NCBI RefSeq assembly: GCF_947497005.1
Contig: NZ_CANMFF010000011.1
Location: 62,001 to 126,000 of the forward strand
DNA from: an uncultured Ruegeria sp.
GTDB lineage: Bacteria > Pseudomonadota > Alphaproteobacteria > Rhodobacterales > Rhodobacteraceae
Reading direction: 5' to 3'
DNA length: 64,000 nucleotides
Positions 42,729 through 52,169 of the stretch are shown piece by piece (the first letter of the stretch is position 1; each line of letters starts with the position of its first letter). The notes beneath the pieces were generated by a model, which was given only the letters and a program-made list of their open reading frames with translations, was not told the DNA's origin and did not search any database. A program made the translations under genes and the position numbers.

Positions 42729-43133
42729 TCATACCTGTTCCAGCTCAACCAGGCAGCCGTTGAAATCTTTGGGATGCAGGAACAGAACCGGCTTGCCATG
42801 CGCACCGATCTTGGGCTCGCCCGACCCCAGAACCCGGGCTCCGGTCTCTTTCAGATGATCGCGTGCAGCAATGATGTCTTCGACTTCATAACACACATGA
42901 TGGATGCCGCCTGCGGGGTTCTTTTCCAGAAATCCGTTGATCGGGCTGTCGTCGCCCAGCGGGTACAAAAGCTCGATCTTGGTGTTGGGCAGTTCGATGA
43001 ACACAACCGTGACGCCGTGATCCGGCTCATCCTGCGGTGCGCCAACCTTGGCGCCCAGCGCGTTGCGGTATTGCTCGGACGCCGCCTCAAGATCCGGCAC
43101 GGCGATGGCAACGTGGTTCAAGCGTCCAATCAT
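42729..43133 (-). CDS. mce: Methylmalonyl-CoA epimerase
   Basis: The 134-residue glyoxalase-fold enzyme has metal ligands His7 (NHVAIAV), His in GGIHHVCYEV and Glu near the end (CLVELEQV). It interconverts (S)- and (R)-methylmalonyl-CoA in propionate and branched-chain amino acid breakdown. The mutase and propionyl-CoA carboxylase are not in this window. Confidence 0.93.
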   Translation of the reverse strand: MIGRLNHVAIAVPDLEAASEQYRNALGAKVGAPQDEPDHGVTVVFIELPNTKIELLYPLGDDSPINGFLEKNPAGGIHHVCYEVEDIIAARDHLKETGARVLGSGEPKIGAHGKPVLFLHPKDFNGCLVELEQV

Positions 43134-43269
43134 GTCTCACTCCTGCTGTCCTGCGTTGCGTGGGTTATGGGGGCTGATCTGCAAAAGGACAAGTGCGCCA
43201 AATCGCGCGTTAACGTCGTGTTAGCCAGAAGTTCCTAGCTTGAAGCATCTGCTGGATAGGAGAGCTGTC

Positions 43270-43989
43270 ATGGACGATTCGGGCCTACTTGTCACCACCA
43301 CCGCCGCGCCCACCGCGACGCGGCCCTTGCTGGGTCAGACCATTCTGGTTGTCGAAGACAGCCGATACGCCTGCGACGCGATACGCCTGATGTGCTTGCA
43401 CAGCGGCGCGCGTATCCGCCGCGCGGATTGCCTGAAATCGGCCCGACGACATCTGCAGATCTATCGCCCCTCGGTCATTCTGGTCGATATGGGCCTGCCG
43501 GACGGGTCCGGTGCCGATCTGATCGCGGAGCTGGCAGAAGCCACTCCACGTATCAGTGTCATCCTCGGCCTGTCGGGTGATGATGCCAACGAAGACACGG
43601 CTATTGCAGCCGGGGCGGATGGTTTTTTGCCCAAGCCGCTAAAATCAATGTCTTATTTTCAGAAGTCCATCCTGGAACGCCTGCCGGAAGATCGGCGGCC
43701 CAGTGGACTGCATGCGGTGCGCGACGAAATTATCAACCCCGACCCGATGGCCTATCAGGACGATATGGCTCATATCGCTGATGTTCTGTCCGGTACCCAC
43801 GATCACCGCACATTGGATTATGCCGCCCAGTTTCTGCAAGGCGTCGCGCGCGAAGCTGACGACCGCCCCCTTGCCGAAGCAGCCCAAAAGCTGGCGCGGT
43901 CGCGTGCAACCGGGGCACCGATCACGGCGCAAGCGGCTCAGGTTGCAGGGATGGTGCAGAACCGTCTGGAACAGAGAGAGGCGATTTGA
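43270..43989 (+). CDS. Receiver-domain protein without known output domain
   Basis: The 239-residue protein has a receiver domain at about residues 22-140 with acidic pair Glu29-Asp30, phosphorylated Asp73 (ILVDMGLPDG) and Lys122 (LPKPL). The C-terminal 100 residues are helical and match no DNA-binding or enzyme domain I recognise. No histidine kinase is adjacent. It may act through protein contacts. Start ATG 43270 has AGGAGAG 6 bases upstream; the open frame from 43240 starts with TTG. Confidence 0.8.
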   Translation: MDDSGLLVTTTAAPTATRPLLGQTILVVEDSRYACDAIRLMCLHSGARIRRADCLKSARRHLQIYRPSVILVDMGLPDGSGADLIAELAEATPRISVILGLSGDDANEDTAIAAGADGFLPKPLKSMSYFQKSILERLPEDRRPSGLHAVRDEIINPDPMAYQDDMAHIADVLSGTHDHRTLDYAAQFLQGVAREADDRPLAEAAQKLARSRATGAPITAQAAQVAGMVQNRLEQREAI

Positions 43990-43990
43990 A

Positions 43991-44110
43991 ATGGTCACGG
44001 CCTATTTCATCACCGCGACCCTTTTGTGCGTTTGGGTTTACCGACAAACCCGGCACGCTGCGCGTTCCATTCGTATCAATCGGGACAATTTGAAAAACCC
44101 GCTGGACTGA
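43991..44110 (+). CDS. Putative 39-residue membrane peptide
   Basis: Immediately after the receiver gene lies an open frame for 39 residues: one hydrophobic helix (VTAYFITATLLCVWVY) followed by a basic tail. Charge and topology suit a small inner-membrane protein. The start follows the receiver stop by one base, and GAGAGAGGCG upstream could serve as ribosome site. No family is recognised, so it remains tentative. Confidence 0.45.
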   Translation: MVTAYFITATLLCVWVYRQTRHAARSIRINRDNLKNPLD

Positions 44111-44135
44111 TGCGCACAGCCTGCACGAGCAAAAA

Positions 44136-44158
44136 TCCGCCCGCATGGCGCGGGCGGA
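44136..44158 (-). terminator. Rho-independent terminator of aspS
   Basis: TCCGCCCGC (44136-44144) pairs with GCGGGCGGA (44150-44158) over a 5-base loop. Five A residues at 44131-44135 give the minus-strand T-run. Confidence 0.85.
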
Positions 44159-44164
44159 AATTGC

Positions 44165-45940
44165 TTAGTCCTGCGGGATAATGCGAAGCCCCAGCTCCAT
44201 CAACTGATCCGAGGTCGGATCCGAAGGTGCATCCATCATCAGATCTTCGGCGCGCTGGTTCATCGGGAACATCATGACTTCGCGGATATTGGCTTCATCC
44301 GCCAACAACATCACGATCCGGTCGATGCCAGCTGCGCAGCCACCGTGTGGCGGTGCGCCAAAATGGAAGGCGTTGAACAGGGCGCCAAAGCGGGATTTGA
44401 CCTCATCCTCGCCATAGCCTGCCAGTTCAAAGGCTTTCAGCATGATTTCCGGCTTGTGGTTCCGGATCGCGCCCGAAACCAACTCGTACCCGTTACAGGC
44501 CAAATCGTACTGGTATCCGCGCACGTCCAGCGGGTTGCCTTGCAGCGCCTCCATGCCACCTTGCGGCATCGAGAACGGGTTGTGTTCAAAATCGATCGCG
44601 CCGGTTTCTTCGTCCTGCTCGTAGATCGGGAAGTCCACGATCCAGGCAAAGGCAAAACGGTCTTTTTTGGAGAGGCCAAGCTCGTCGCCAATCACATCAC
44701 GGGCTTTGCCAGCGACCTTCTCAAAAGCCTTGGGCTTGCCGCCCAAGAAGAACGCTGCATCACCAACGCCCAGACTCAGTTGCTGACGGATCGCTTCGGT
44801 GCGCTCGGGGCCAATGTTCTTGGCTAACGGTCCTGCGGCCTCCATCCCTTCGCCTTGATCGCGCCAGAAGATATAGCCCATTCCCGGCAAACCTTCCTTC
44901 TGGGCAAAAGCGTTCATGCGGTCACAGAACTTGCGGCTGCCACCGGTCGGCGCGGGAATGGCGCGGATTTCGGTGCCTTCCTGCTCAAGCAGCTTTGCGA
45001 AAATCGCAAAGCCAGACCCGCGGAAGTGGTCGGAGACCACTTGCATTTTGATAGGATTCCGCAGGTCGGGCTTGTCGCTACCATACCAAAGTGCCGCGTC
45101 CTTGTAGGAAATCTGCGGCCAGTCCTGATCGACCTTGCGGCCACCACCGAACTCTTCGAACACGCCGGTCAGAACGGGCTGGATCGTGTCAAACACGTCC
45201 TGCTGCTCGACAAACGACATCTCAAGGTCGAGCTGATAGAAATCGGTGGGTGAACGATCGGCACGCGGGTCCTCGTCACGAAAGCACGGCGCGATCTGAA
45301 AATACTTGTCAAACCCCGACACCATGATCAGCTGCTTGAACTGCTGCGGTGCCTGCGGCAGCGCATAGAACTTGCCGGGATGCAGGCGCGAGGGCACCAG
45401 AAAGTCGCGCGCGCCTTCGGGCGACGAAGCGGTGATGATCGGCGTCTGATACTCGCGGAAACCCTGATCCCACATACGTTTGCGCATCGAGGACACAACG
45501 TCCGAGCGCAGGGTCATGTTCTGCTGCATCGCTTCGCGGCGCAGGTCCAGATAGCGATAGCGCAGGCGGGTTTCTTCAGGGTATTCCTGATCGCCGAACA
45601 CCATCAGCGGCAGTTCGTCGGCAGCACCCAGCACTTCCAGTTCACGCACGTAAACTTCGATCTCGCCGGTGGGCAGCTTTGCGTTCACCAGTTCCGGGTC
45701 ACGTGCTTTGACGGTGCCGTCGATGCGAATACACCATTCGGAGCGCACCTTTTCAAGCTCGGCAAAAGCGGCGCTGTCGCCGTCGCACAGAACCTGCGTC
45801 ACGCCGAAATGGTCGCGCAAGTCGATGAACAACACGCCACCGTGGTCTCGTACCCGATGCACCCAGCCGGACAGGCGAACGGTTTCGCCAACATTGGCGG
45901 CGGTCAGAGCGGCGCAGGTGTGGCTGCGATAGGCGTGCAT
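44165..45940 (-). CDS. aspS: Aspartyl-tRNA synthetase
   Basis: The 591-residue class II synthetase has the N-terminal anticodon-binding OB fold (residues 1-105), catalytic motifs 2 ([19 protein letters not shown]) and 3 (GIDRIVMLL), and the bacterial GAD insertion domain at about 290-410. It charges tRNA-Asp; whether it also charges tRNA-Asn cannot be told here. Single gene with its own terminator. Confidence 0.97.
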   Translation of the reverse strand: MHAYRSHTCAALTAANVGETVRLSGWVHRVRDHGGVLFIDLRDHFGVTQVLCDGDSAAFAELEKVRSEWCIRIDGTVKARDPELVNAKLPTGEIEVYVRELEVLGAADELPLMVFGDQEYPEETRLRYRYLDLRREAMQQNMTLRSDVVSSMRKRMWDQGFREYQTPIITASSPEGARDFLVPSRLHPGKFYALPQAPQQFKQLIMVSGFDKYFQIAPCFRDEDPRADRSPTDFYQLDLEMSFVEQQDVFDTIQPVLTGVFEEFGGGRKVDQDWPQISYKDAALWYGSDKPDLRNPIKMQVVSDHFRGSGFAIFAKLLEQEGTEIRAIPAPTGGSRKFCDRMNAFAQKEGLPGMGYIFWRDQGEGMEAAGPLAKNIGPERTEAIRQQLSLGVGDAAFFLGGKPKAFEKVAGKARDVIGDELGLSKKDRFAFAWIVDFPIYEQDEETGAIDFEHNPFSMPQGGMEALQGNPLDVRGYQYDLACNGYELVSGAIRNHKPEIMLKAFELAGYGEDEVKSRFGALFNAFHFGAPPHGGCAAGIDRIVMLLADEANIREVMMFPMNQRAEDLMMDAPSDPTSDQLMELGLRIIPQD

Positions 45941-46019
45941 GGATCATATCCCTTCGGGCGCAGAATTCGTCGGGCCGATACACCCTGTCAGACAGGGAAA
46001 GTCAAGGCGGGTTGCCCCG

Positions 46020-46691
46020 TCAAAACGGCCTTTGCACATTGCCTGAGTAGAAATAGACACCCAGCCCCACAGCAAAGATGATATTGCCCGCAATCGCGTG
46101 CAACAGCACCGCATAGAAGAATGAGCCACGCTTTCGGTAGGCCCATGTGAACAGCAGCCCGCCCGCGAAGGTCATAATAGCGACGATCCAGCTCCAGTAC
46201 ATCAGATGCGCGAACGAGAATATGGCCGCGTTCAACGGATAGGCCGCGCGCCCCTCAGGTAAAATCGCGTGATAGCGGCGAAAGAACAATGGGCGAAACA
46301 GCAGCTCTTGTGGCAGGGCCGACAAAATCGGGTAGCCGATCCAGATAAAGGCCAGCATTTCGGGGCGGTGTTTGAGCAGGAAGAAAGCAGCATCGGGGCG
46401 CGTGATCTGTATCAATCCCACGCAAAAGACGGTCATAATAGCGGTGAACAACGCCACCTCACGCAATGACCAGTTGGCCCAGTCGTAACGCAGCTCGGCC
46501 CACTGAAATCCGGGCGTCCTATGCAATAGGACGACACCCAACCCTGTCAGGGCAAACAACGCCGGAAACATCCAGCTCGGCGGAAAGAAAACAGCGATCA
46601 GCAAAGGCAGGCCGATAAAGAACAGGCTGAATTCCAGCCGTAGCCGCGGCAGCGCAACCGGCGGAGCGATCATCGCGAAGTCTTTGGTCAC
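46020..46691 (-). CDS. CPBP-family intramembrane metalloprotease
   Basis: The 223-residue protein has six to eight membrane helices and the three CPBP (Abi/CAAX protease) motifs: PQELLFRPLFFRR, FSFAHLMYWSW and LLHAIAGNIIF. The first motif reads Q-E-x3-R instead of the common E-E-x3-R. Substrate unknown. It starts inside the stop region of the pabC-like gene (four-base overlap), so it belongs to the same unit as pabB and the lyase. Confidence 0.82.
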   Translation of the reverse strand: MTKDFAMIAPPVALPRLRLEFSLFFIGLPLLIAVFFPPSWMFPALFALTGLGVVLLHRTPGFQWAELRYDWANWSLREVALFTAIMTVFCVGLIQITRPDAAFFLLKHRPEMLAFIWIGYPILSALPQELLFRPLFFRRYHAILPEGRAAYPLNAAIFSFAHLMYWSWIVAIMTFAGGLLFTWAYRKRGSFFYAVLLHAIAGNIIFAVGLGVYFYSGNVQRPF

Positions 46692-47335
46692 GTGTCTCTA
46701 AACTCCACCCGGATCAGTCCGCGCAATGAATTGCCCATGTAGACAGTTTGTGCGTTTTTAAGATCGGTCAAGGTCAGGACAGCCTCTATAACTGTTTCTT
46801 TATCCAGCAGCTCTTCACGCAGAATACCCGGTAACAGTCCGCTGGACAGCGCCGGTGTCAGAACTCGGCCATCAGGCATCTCCAAAAACAGGTTTGTGAT
46901 GGTGCCTTCACAAAGCTCGTCAAGTTCATTCAGGAACAACAACTCATCTATTCCCTCCGGCAATGCGGCACGTGCGGAATCATAGAGAGCGCGGTGGGTC
47001 GTCTTGTAACGCAACCAAAGATCATTCGAAGCCAGACGCTGATCGGACAGGGCTACGCGCCAGATTGGTGGATTGCCGGCCAAAACGCCGGTCGTCAAAT
47101 CGAACACTCCAGATGCGTCCAGTGTCAAACGGCAACGCAACGGGGTATCACCGACAGCTTCATTCAACACTGCGGTCGCTTCATCCGAATTGAAGGGAAC
47201 GCCAAGGGCCGATGCTGTGCGGGCCATGCGCGCAAGATGGCGGTCCTGTCGAACGAAACCCTGCTCAGGCCGGAAGGCCAGCGTTTCGATCAGACGGAAA
47301 TCAGGCTCAGCTGATGGGCGAAGCGGGCTTTCCAT
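46688..47335 (-). CDS. pabC: Class-IV aminotransferase, probable 4-amino-4-deoxychorismate lyase
   Basis: The 215-residue PLP enzyme shows RLIETLAF, a late ELCEGTITNLFLEM motif and LLPGILREEL, typical of PabC, which releases pyruvate from aminodeoxychorismate to give p-aminobenzoate for folate. It is shorter than E. coli PabC (269). Placed directly after pabB, with a 46-base overlap of coding ends, which strongly supports the assignment over a branched-chain aminotransferase. Confidence 0.82.
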   Translation of the reverse strand: MESPLRPSAEPDFRLIETLAFRPEQGFVRQDRHLARMARTASALGVPFNSDEATAVLNEAVGDTPLRCRLTLDASGVFDLTTGVLAGNPPIWRVALSDQRLASNDLWLRYKTTHRALYDSARAALPEGIDELLFLNELDELCEGTITNLFLEMPDGRVLTPALSSGLLPGILREELLDKETVIEAVLTLTDLKNAQTVYMGNSLRGLIRVEFRDT

Positions 47336-48423
47336 AGCGCTTCCTCATATTCTGACGCGGCGGTGCTGTCCCATACGACTCCGCCGCCTACATTCAGGGT
47401 GGCGTGATCGTCTTCAAGCATCAAGGTGCGTATTGCCACGTTGAACTCGGACCGACCATCAGGCGCGGCCCAGCCGATGGTACCGCAATAGATGTCACGC
47501 GGCCATGGCTCCAGCTCGGCCAGAATCTCCATTGCGCGGATCTTGGGCGCACCGGTGATCGATCCGCAGGGGAACAGCGCTGTCACAATCTCGCCCAGCC
47601 CGACGTATTTGTGTAGCTGCGCGCGGACCAGAGAGACCATCTGATGAACGGTGGCGTAAGTTTCGACCCTGAACAACTCGGGCACATGGACCGATCCGGG
47701 CAGCGCGACCCGACTGATGTCGTTGCGCAGCAGGTCAACGATCATCAGGTTCTCGGCCCGGTTCTTTTCATCCGTGGACAGAAAGGCCCGACGCTGCGCA
47801 TCCTCATGCGGGTCTTCACTGCGTGGCTGCGTGCCCTTCATCGGGCGAGTTTCGATCTTTCCGTCCTCATCCGTGCGGAAAAACAGTTCCGGCGAGCGGC
47901 TGAGAAGATCGGGCAACCCATCCTGCTGCACCAGTACTCCGTGGCCCACCGGCTGCCCTGCCACCAGCGCGGCATAGAGCGTTTCGCTATCGCCCAAGAC
48001 GGTCAGATCAATCGGAAAGGTCAGGTTGGCCTGATAAATGTCGCCCGCGCCGATGGCGTCATGCACGGTCTGAAAGGCTTTGGCATAGCGCGCCTCGTCC
48101 CAACGGGGCCGGAACGCACCCACGTCACCCGCAGGCAACGGCAAGGCGACCCGATCCGGTGCGTCGTACACCCCAAAGCACAGCAAAGGCAAACGGCGTT
48201 CTTCCGGCAAAAGAGCATTTAGCCTCGGCTCAAGCGCATAGCCCAGCTCGTAACTGGCATATCCTGCCAGCCAGGCACCACCCGCACGCGACTCATCCAG
48301 CGCCGCCAGAGCCTGGGGCACCTCTTCCGCGACATCCGCGCGGATGATCTGAGACGGACGCTGAAACCGGGTTCCACGCCCGGCCGGTCCCTGATCGAAA
48401 CGAATACGCACTTGCATCCTCAT
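47290..48423 (-). CDS. pabB: Aminodeoxychorismate synthase component I
   Basis: The 377-residue protein carries the chorismate-binding domain: GAGDIYQANLTFPID, SRSPELFF, RPMKGTQPRS, KNRAENLMIVDLLRND, PCGSITGAPKIRAMEI and EFNVAIRT. It makes 4-amino-4-deoxychorismate with a glutamine amidotransferase partner that is not encoded here. The frame runs on to 49362, but that part is antisense to carB. ATG 48423 or 48417 are both possible. It forms an operon with the pabC-like and CPBP genes. Confidence 0.9.
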   Translation of the reverse strand: MRMQVRIRFDQGPAGRGTRFQRPSQIIRADVAEEVPQALAALDESRAGGAWLAGYASYELGYALEPRLNALLPEERRLPLLCFGVYDAPDRVALPLPAGDVGAFRPRWDEARYAKAFQTVHDAIGAGDIYQANLTFPIDLTVLGDSETLYAALVAGQPVGHGVLVQQDGLPDLLSRSPELFFRTDEDGKIETRPMKGTQPRSEDPHEDAQRRAFLSTDEKNRAENLMIVDLLRNDISRVALPGSVHVPELFRVETYATVHQMVSLVRAQLHKYVGLGEIVTALFPCGSITGAPKIRAMEILAELEPWPRDIYCGTIGWAAPDGRSEFNVAIRTLMLEDDHATLNVGGGVVWDSTAASEYEEALWKARFAHQLSLISV

Positions 48424-48594
48424 TTGCCGTGAGGGGCGATATAGAGAATACTCCGCCAAGTGAAAGAGGGGAAAGCGGCAATTTCGCCCCTGTTTCCGAT
48501 CCCTCTTGCACCTTTTCGCGCGGTCCCTATAACGCAGGACAATTTGGGCGCTTGGGCGGTGCCCTGACTCGCGGACAATCAAAGGATCAAGGCC

Positions 48595-51500
48595 ATGCCG
48601 AGAAGAACCGACATCCAGTCGATCATGATCATCGGGGCGGGCCCCATTGTTATTGGTCAGGCCTGCGAATTCGACTATTCCGGTGCTCAGGCCTGCAAGG
48701 CGCTGCGCGAAGAAGGCTACCGGGTCATTCTGGTGAATTCGAACCCGGCGACAATCATGACTGACCCCGGTTTGGCGGATGCCACCTATATCGAGCCGAT
48801 CACGCCCGAGGTCGTCGCCAAGATCATCGAGAAAGAGCGCCCAGACGCCCTGCTGCCCACGATGGGCGGACAGACCGGCCTGAACACCTCGCTCGCGCTG
48901 GAAGAAATGGGTGTACTGGACAAGTTCGGTGTCGAGATGATCGGTGCCAAGCGCGACGCCATCGAAATGGCCGAAGACCGTAAACTGTTCCGCGAAGCGA
49001 TGGACCGGCTGGAGCTGGAGAACCCCAAGGCCACCATCATCACCGCTCCCAAGCGCGACAACGGCTCGACCGATCTGGACGCCGGGGTACAGATGGCGCT
49101 GGACGAATTGGAAGAGATCGGCCTGCCCGCCATCATTCGCCCTGCCTTCACCTTGGGCGGTACCGGCGGCGGTGTTGCCTATAACCGTGAGGACTATATC
49201 CATTTTTGCCGCTCGGGTATGGATGCTTCGCCGGTGAATCAGATCCTCGTCGATGAAAGCTTGCTGGGCTGGAAAGAATACGAGATGGAAGTGGTGCGTG
49301 ACACCGCCGACAACGCGATCATCGTCTGCTCGATTGAAAACATCGATCCGATGGGCGTTCACACGGGTGACTCGATCACCGTGGCTCCTGCCCTGACGCT
49401 GACCGACAAGGAATACCAGATCATGCGCAACGGCTCGATTGCCGTTCTGCGTGAGATCGGGGTCGAGACCGGCGGCTCGAATGTACAGTGGGCGATCAAC
49501 CCCGACGATGGCCGGATGGTCGTGATCGAGATGAACCCGCGTGTGTCGCGTTCATCTGCGCTGGCGTCCAAGGCAACCGGTTTCCCGATTGCCAAGATCG
49601 CGGCAAAACTGGCCGTGGGCTATACGCTGGATGAGCTCGACAACGACATCACCAAGGTCACACCCGCATCCTTCGAGCCGACCATCGACTATGTCGTCAC
49701 TAAGATTCCGAAATTCGCGTTTGAGAAATTCCCCGGCTCCGAGCCGTACCTGACCACCGCCATGAAATCGGTGGGTGAGGCGATGTCCATCGGCCGCACA
49801 ATCCACGAATCGATGCAAAAGGCGCTGGCCTCGATGGAATCGGGCCTGACCGGCTTTGATGAGGTCGAAATCCCCGGCCTGAATGTTGGTGTCTGGGATG
49901 AAGCCGACGACAAAGCAGCCGTGATCAAGGCGATCAGCCAGCAGACCCCTGATCGTCTGCGCACCATTGCACAGGCCATGCGTCACGGCTTGAGCGACGA
50001 CGAGATTTTTAGTGTCACAAAATTCGACCCGTGGTTCCTGGCCCGGATCCGCGAGATCATCGAGGCCGAGCGTCAGGTGCGGAAAGACGGCCTGCCGGTG
50101 ACCGAGAACGGTATCCGCAGACTGAAAATGATGGGCTTCACCGATGCGCGTTTGGGCAATCTGACGGGCCGGGATGAGGACAATGTCCGCCGCGCCCGGC
50201 GCAATCTGGGCGTCACCGCCGTCTTCAAACGCATCGACACCTGCGCCGCCGAGTTTGAGGCGCAAACGCCTTACATGTATTCGACCTACGAGGCCCCGAT
50301 GATGGGTGAGGTTGAATGCGAAGCACGCCCAAGCGACCGCAAAAAGGTCGTCATTCTGGGCGGTGGTCCCAACCGGATCGGCCAGGGGATCGAGTTCGAC
50401 TATTGCTGCTGTCACGCCTGTTTCGCGCTGACCGATGCGGGTTATGAGACCATAATGGTAAACTGTAACCCTGAAACCGTGTCGACCGACTATGACACCT
50501 CGGACCGGTTGTATTTCGAACCACTGACTTTCGAACACGTTATGGAAATCCTGGCAAAGGAACAGGAAAACGGCACACTTCACGGCGTCATCGTTCAGTT
50601 CGGCGGCCAGACCCCGCTGAAACTGGCCAATGCGCTAGAAGCCGAAGGCATCCCGATCCTGGGTACCACCCCGGACGCTATCGACCTGGCTGAAGACCGC
50701 GAGCGGTTCCAGGCGCTGGTCAACGATCTGGGCCTGAAACAGCCCAATAACGGTATCGCCTCCACCGATGAACAGGCGTTGGAAATCGCCGAGGATATCG
50801 GCTTCCCGCTGGTGATCCGCCCCTCTTATGTCCTGGGCGGTCGCGCGATGGAAATTGTACGCGATATGGATCAGCTGAGACGCTACATAAACGAGGCCGT
50901 TGTGGTCTCGGGCGACAGCCCCGTTCTGCTGGACAGCTATCTGGCTGGCGCGGTTGAGCTGGACGTTGATGCGCTGTGCGATGGCACCGATGTTCATGTC
51001 GCAGGCATCATGCAACATATCGAAGAGGCCGGCGTGCACTCGGGCGACTCGGCCTGTTCGCTGCCACCTTATTCCTTGTCGAAAGAGATCCTCGCGCAGA
51101 TCAAGGATCAGACGTTCAAACTGGCAAAGGCATTGAACGTTGTCGGTTTGATGAACGTGCAGTTCGCGATCAAGGATGATGAGATTTATCTGATCGAAGT
51201 GAACCCGCGCGCCTCGCGCACCGTGCCATTTGTGGCCAAGGCGACCGACAGTGCGATTGCGTCTATCGCCGCGCGCGTCATGGCAGGCGAAAAGCTGGCA
51301 GATTTCCCGAAACGCCCACCTTACAAAACAGTGGACGACACCAAGATTGCTGACCAGATGACGCTGGCTGATCCGGACATGCCGTGGTTCTCGGTGAAAG
51401 AGGCCGTGTTGCCCTTTGCCCGATTCCCCGGCGTCGACACCATTCTGGGCCCGGAAATGCGCTCGACCGGCGAAGTCATGGGGTGGGACCGCGACTTCCC

Positions 51501-51939
51501 CCGCGCTTTCCTCAAGGCGCAGATGGGGGCGGGGATGGTGCTGCCCTCCTCGGGGCGAGCCTTCATCTCGATCAAGGATGCAGACAAGACTGCCGCAATG
51601 TTGGAGGCCGCGCAGGTGCTGGTTGAGCAGGGCTTCACTCTGGTCGCCACCCGCGGCACGCAAAGCTGGCTGGCTGATCAAGGCGTGCCCTGCGACGTCG
51701 TCAACAAGGTGTATGAGGGCCGCCCGGACGTTGTCGACATGCTGAAAGACGGTCAGGTTCAACTGCTGATGAACACCACCGAGGGCGCGCAGGCGGTTGA
51801 GGACAGCAAGGCCATCCGGTCCATCGCGCTCTACGACAAGATCCCTTATTACACCACCGCCGCCGCGAGCAATGCTGCCGCTCTGGCCATCAAGGCGCAG
51901 GCCGAAGGGGATGTCGAGGTGAAGTCGCTGCAGGGGTAA
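48595..51939 (+). CDS. carB: Carbamoyl-phosphate synthase large subunit
   Basis: The 1114-residue enzyme has the two homologous ATP-grasp halves (about 1-555 for carboxyphosphate, 560-945 for carbamoyl phosphate), seen in the repeated [17 protein letters not shown] and [16 protein letters not shown] motifs, and a C-terminal allosteric MGS-like domain (about 960-1114). It makes carbamoyl phosphate for pyrimidines and arginine with CarA, which is not in this window. The length is slightly above E. coli CarB (1073) through short insertions. A very strong terminator follows. Confidence 0.97.
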   Translation: MPRRTDIQSIMIIGAGPIVIGQACEFDYSGAQACKALREEGYRVILVNSNPATIMTDPGLADATYIEPITPEVVAKIIEKERPDALLPTMGGQTGLNTSLALEEMGVLDKFGVEMIGAKRDAIEMAEDRKLFREAMDRLELENPKATIITAPKRDNGSTDLDAGVQMALDELEEIGLPAIIRPAFTLGGTGGGVAYNREDYIHFCRSGMDASPVNQILVDESLLGWKEYEMEVVRDTADNAIIVCSIENIDPMGVHTGDSITVAPALTLTDKEYQIMRNGSIAVLREIGVETGGSNVQWAINPDDGRMVVIEMNPRVSRSSALASKATGFPIAKIAAKLAVGYTLDELDNDITKVTPASFEPTIDYVVTKIPKFAFEKFPGSEPYLTTAMKSVGEAMSIGRTIHESMQKALASMESGLTGFDEVEIPGLNVGVWDEADDKAAVIKAISQQTPDRLRTIAQAMRHGLSDDEIFSVTKFDPWFLARIREIIEAERQVRKDGLPVTENGIRRLKMMGFTDARLGNLTGRDEDNVRRARRNLGVTAVFKRIDTCAAEFEAQTPYMYSTYEAPMMGEVECEARPSDRKKVVILGGGPNRIGQGIEFDYCCCHACFALTDAGYETIMVNCNPETVSTDYDTSDRLYFEPLTFEHVMEILAKEQENGTLHGVIVQFGGQTPLKLANALEAEGIPILGTTPDAIDLAEDRERFQALVNDLGLKQPNNGIASTDEQALEIAEDIGFPLVIRPSYVLGGRAMEIVRDMDQLRRYINEAVVVSGDSPVLLDSYLAGAVELDVDALCDGTDVHVAGIMQHIEEAGVHSGDSACSLPPYSLSKEILAQIKDQTFKLAKALNVVGLMNVQFAIKDDEIYLIEVNPRASRTVPFVAKATDSAIASIAARVMAGEKLADFPKRPPYKTVDDTKIADQMTLADPDMPWFSVKEAVLPFARFPGVDTILGPEMRSTGEVMGWDRDFPRAFLKAQMGAGMVLPSSGRAFISIKDADKTAAMLEAAQVLVEQGFTLVATRGTQSWLADQGVPCDVVNKVYEGRPDVVDMLKDGQVQLLMNTTEGAQAVEDSKAIRSIALYDKIPYYTTAAASNAAALAIKAQAEGDVEVKSLQG

Positions 51940-51984
51940 TCCGCTCAGCCTGAGCCACAATTGGCTCACTCATGAACGAACAGA

Positions 51985-52025
51985 TGCGCGCCCGTTGACC
52001 TACCATCAACGGGCGCGCATTTTTT
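51985..52025 (+). terminator. Strong Rho-independent terminator of carB
   Basis: TGCGCGCCCGTTGA (51985-51998) and TCAACGGGCGCGCA (52006-52019) form a perfect 14-pair stem with a 7-base loop, followed by six T residues. Confidence 0.93.
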
Positions 52026-52048
52026 CCGGGCACAAGGAGAATGAAACA

Positions 52049-52123
52049 ATGCGCACTTTTCTGGTTCTCACGGTATTCACCGTTCTGGCTGCATGCGATG
52101 TGCCGTTTGTCCCATTGATCTGA
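52049..52123 (+). CDS. 24-residue putative lipoprotein
   Basis: ATG at 52049 opens a 24-codon frame reading MRTFLVLTVFTVLAACDVPF, then VPLI and a stop. Residues 1-16 are a lipoprotein signal with lipobox LAAC; the mature part would be only nine residues with a lipidated Cys. AAGGAG lies 9 bases upstream, and terminators lie on both sides, so it has its own transcription unit of about 100 bases. Too short for normal gene finders. A similar tiny lipoprotein type is seen in enterobacterial entericidins, though those are longer. Confidence 0.6.
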   Translation: MRTFLVLTVFTVLAACDVPFVPLI

Positions 52124-52127
52124 TCTA

Positions 52128-52157
52128 ACCGGGTCCGATCTTTCCTCCGGACCCGGT
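52128..52157. terminator. Hairpin between the tiny lipoprotein and the RND gene
   Basis: ACCGGGTCCG (52128-52137) pairs with CGGACCCGGT (52148-52157) over a 10-base loop, between two convergent stops. No clear T-run. Confidence 0.6.
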
Positions 52158-52169
52158 CAAAGCCTGTTA

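Noticed and set aside
48424..49362. N-terminal 313-codon extension of pabB
   Set aside because: It runs antisense to the start of carB; pabB homology begins only at about 48420.
50635..51969. 444-codon minus-strand frame opposite carB
   Set aside because: Shadow of carB; no ribosome site or family motif.
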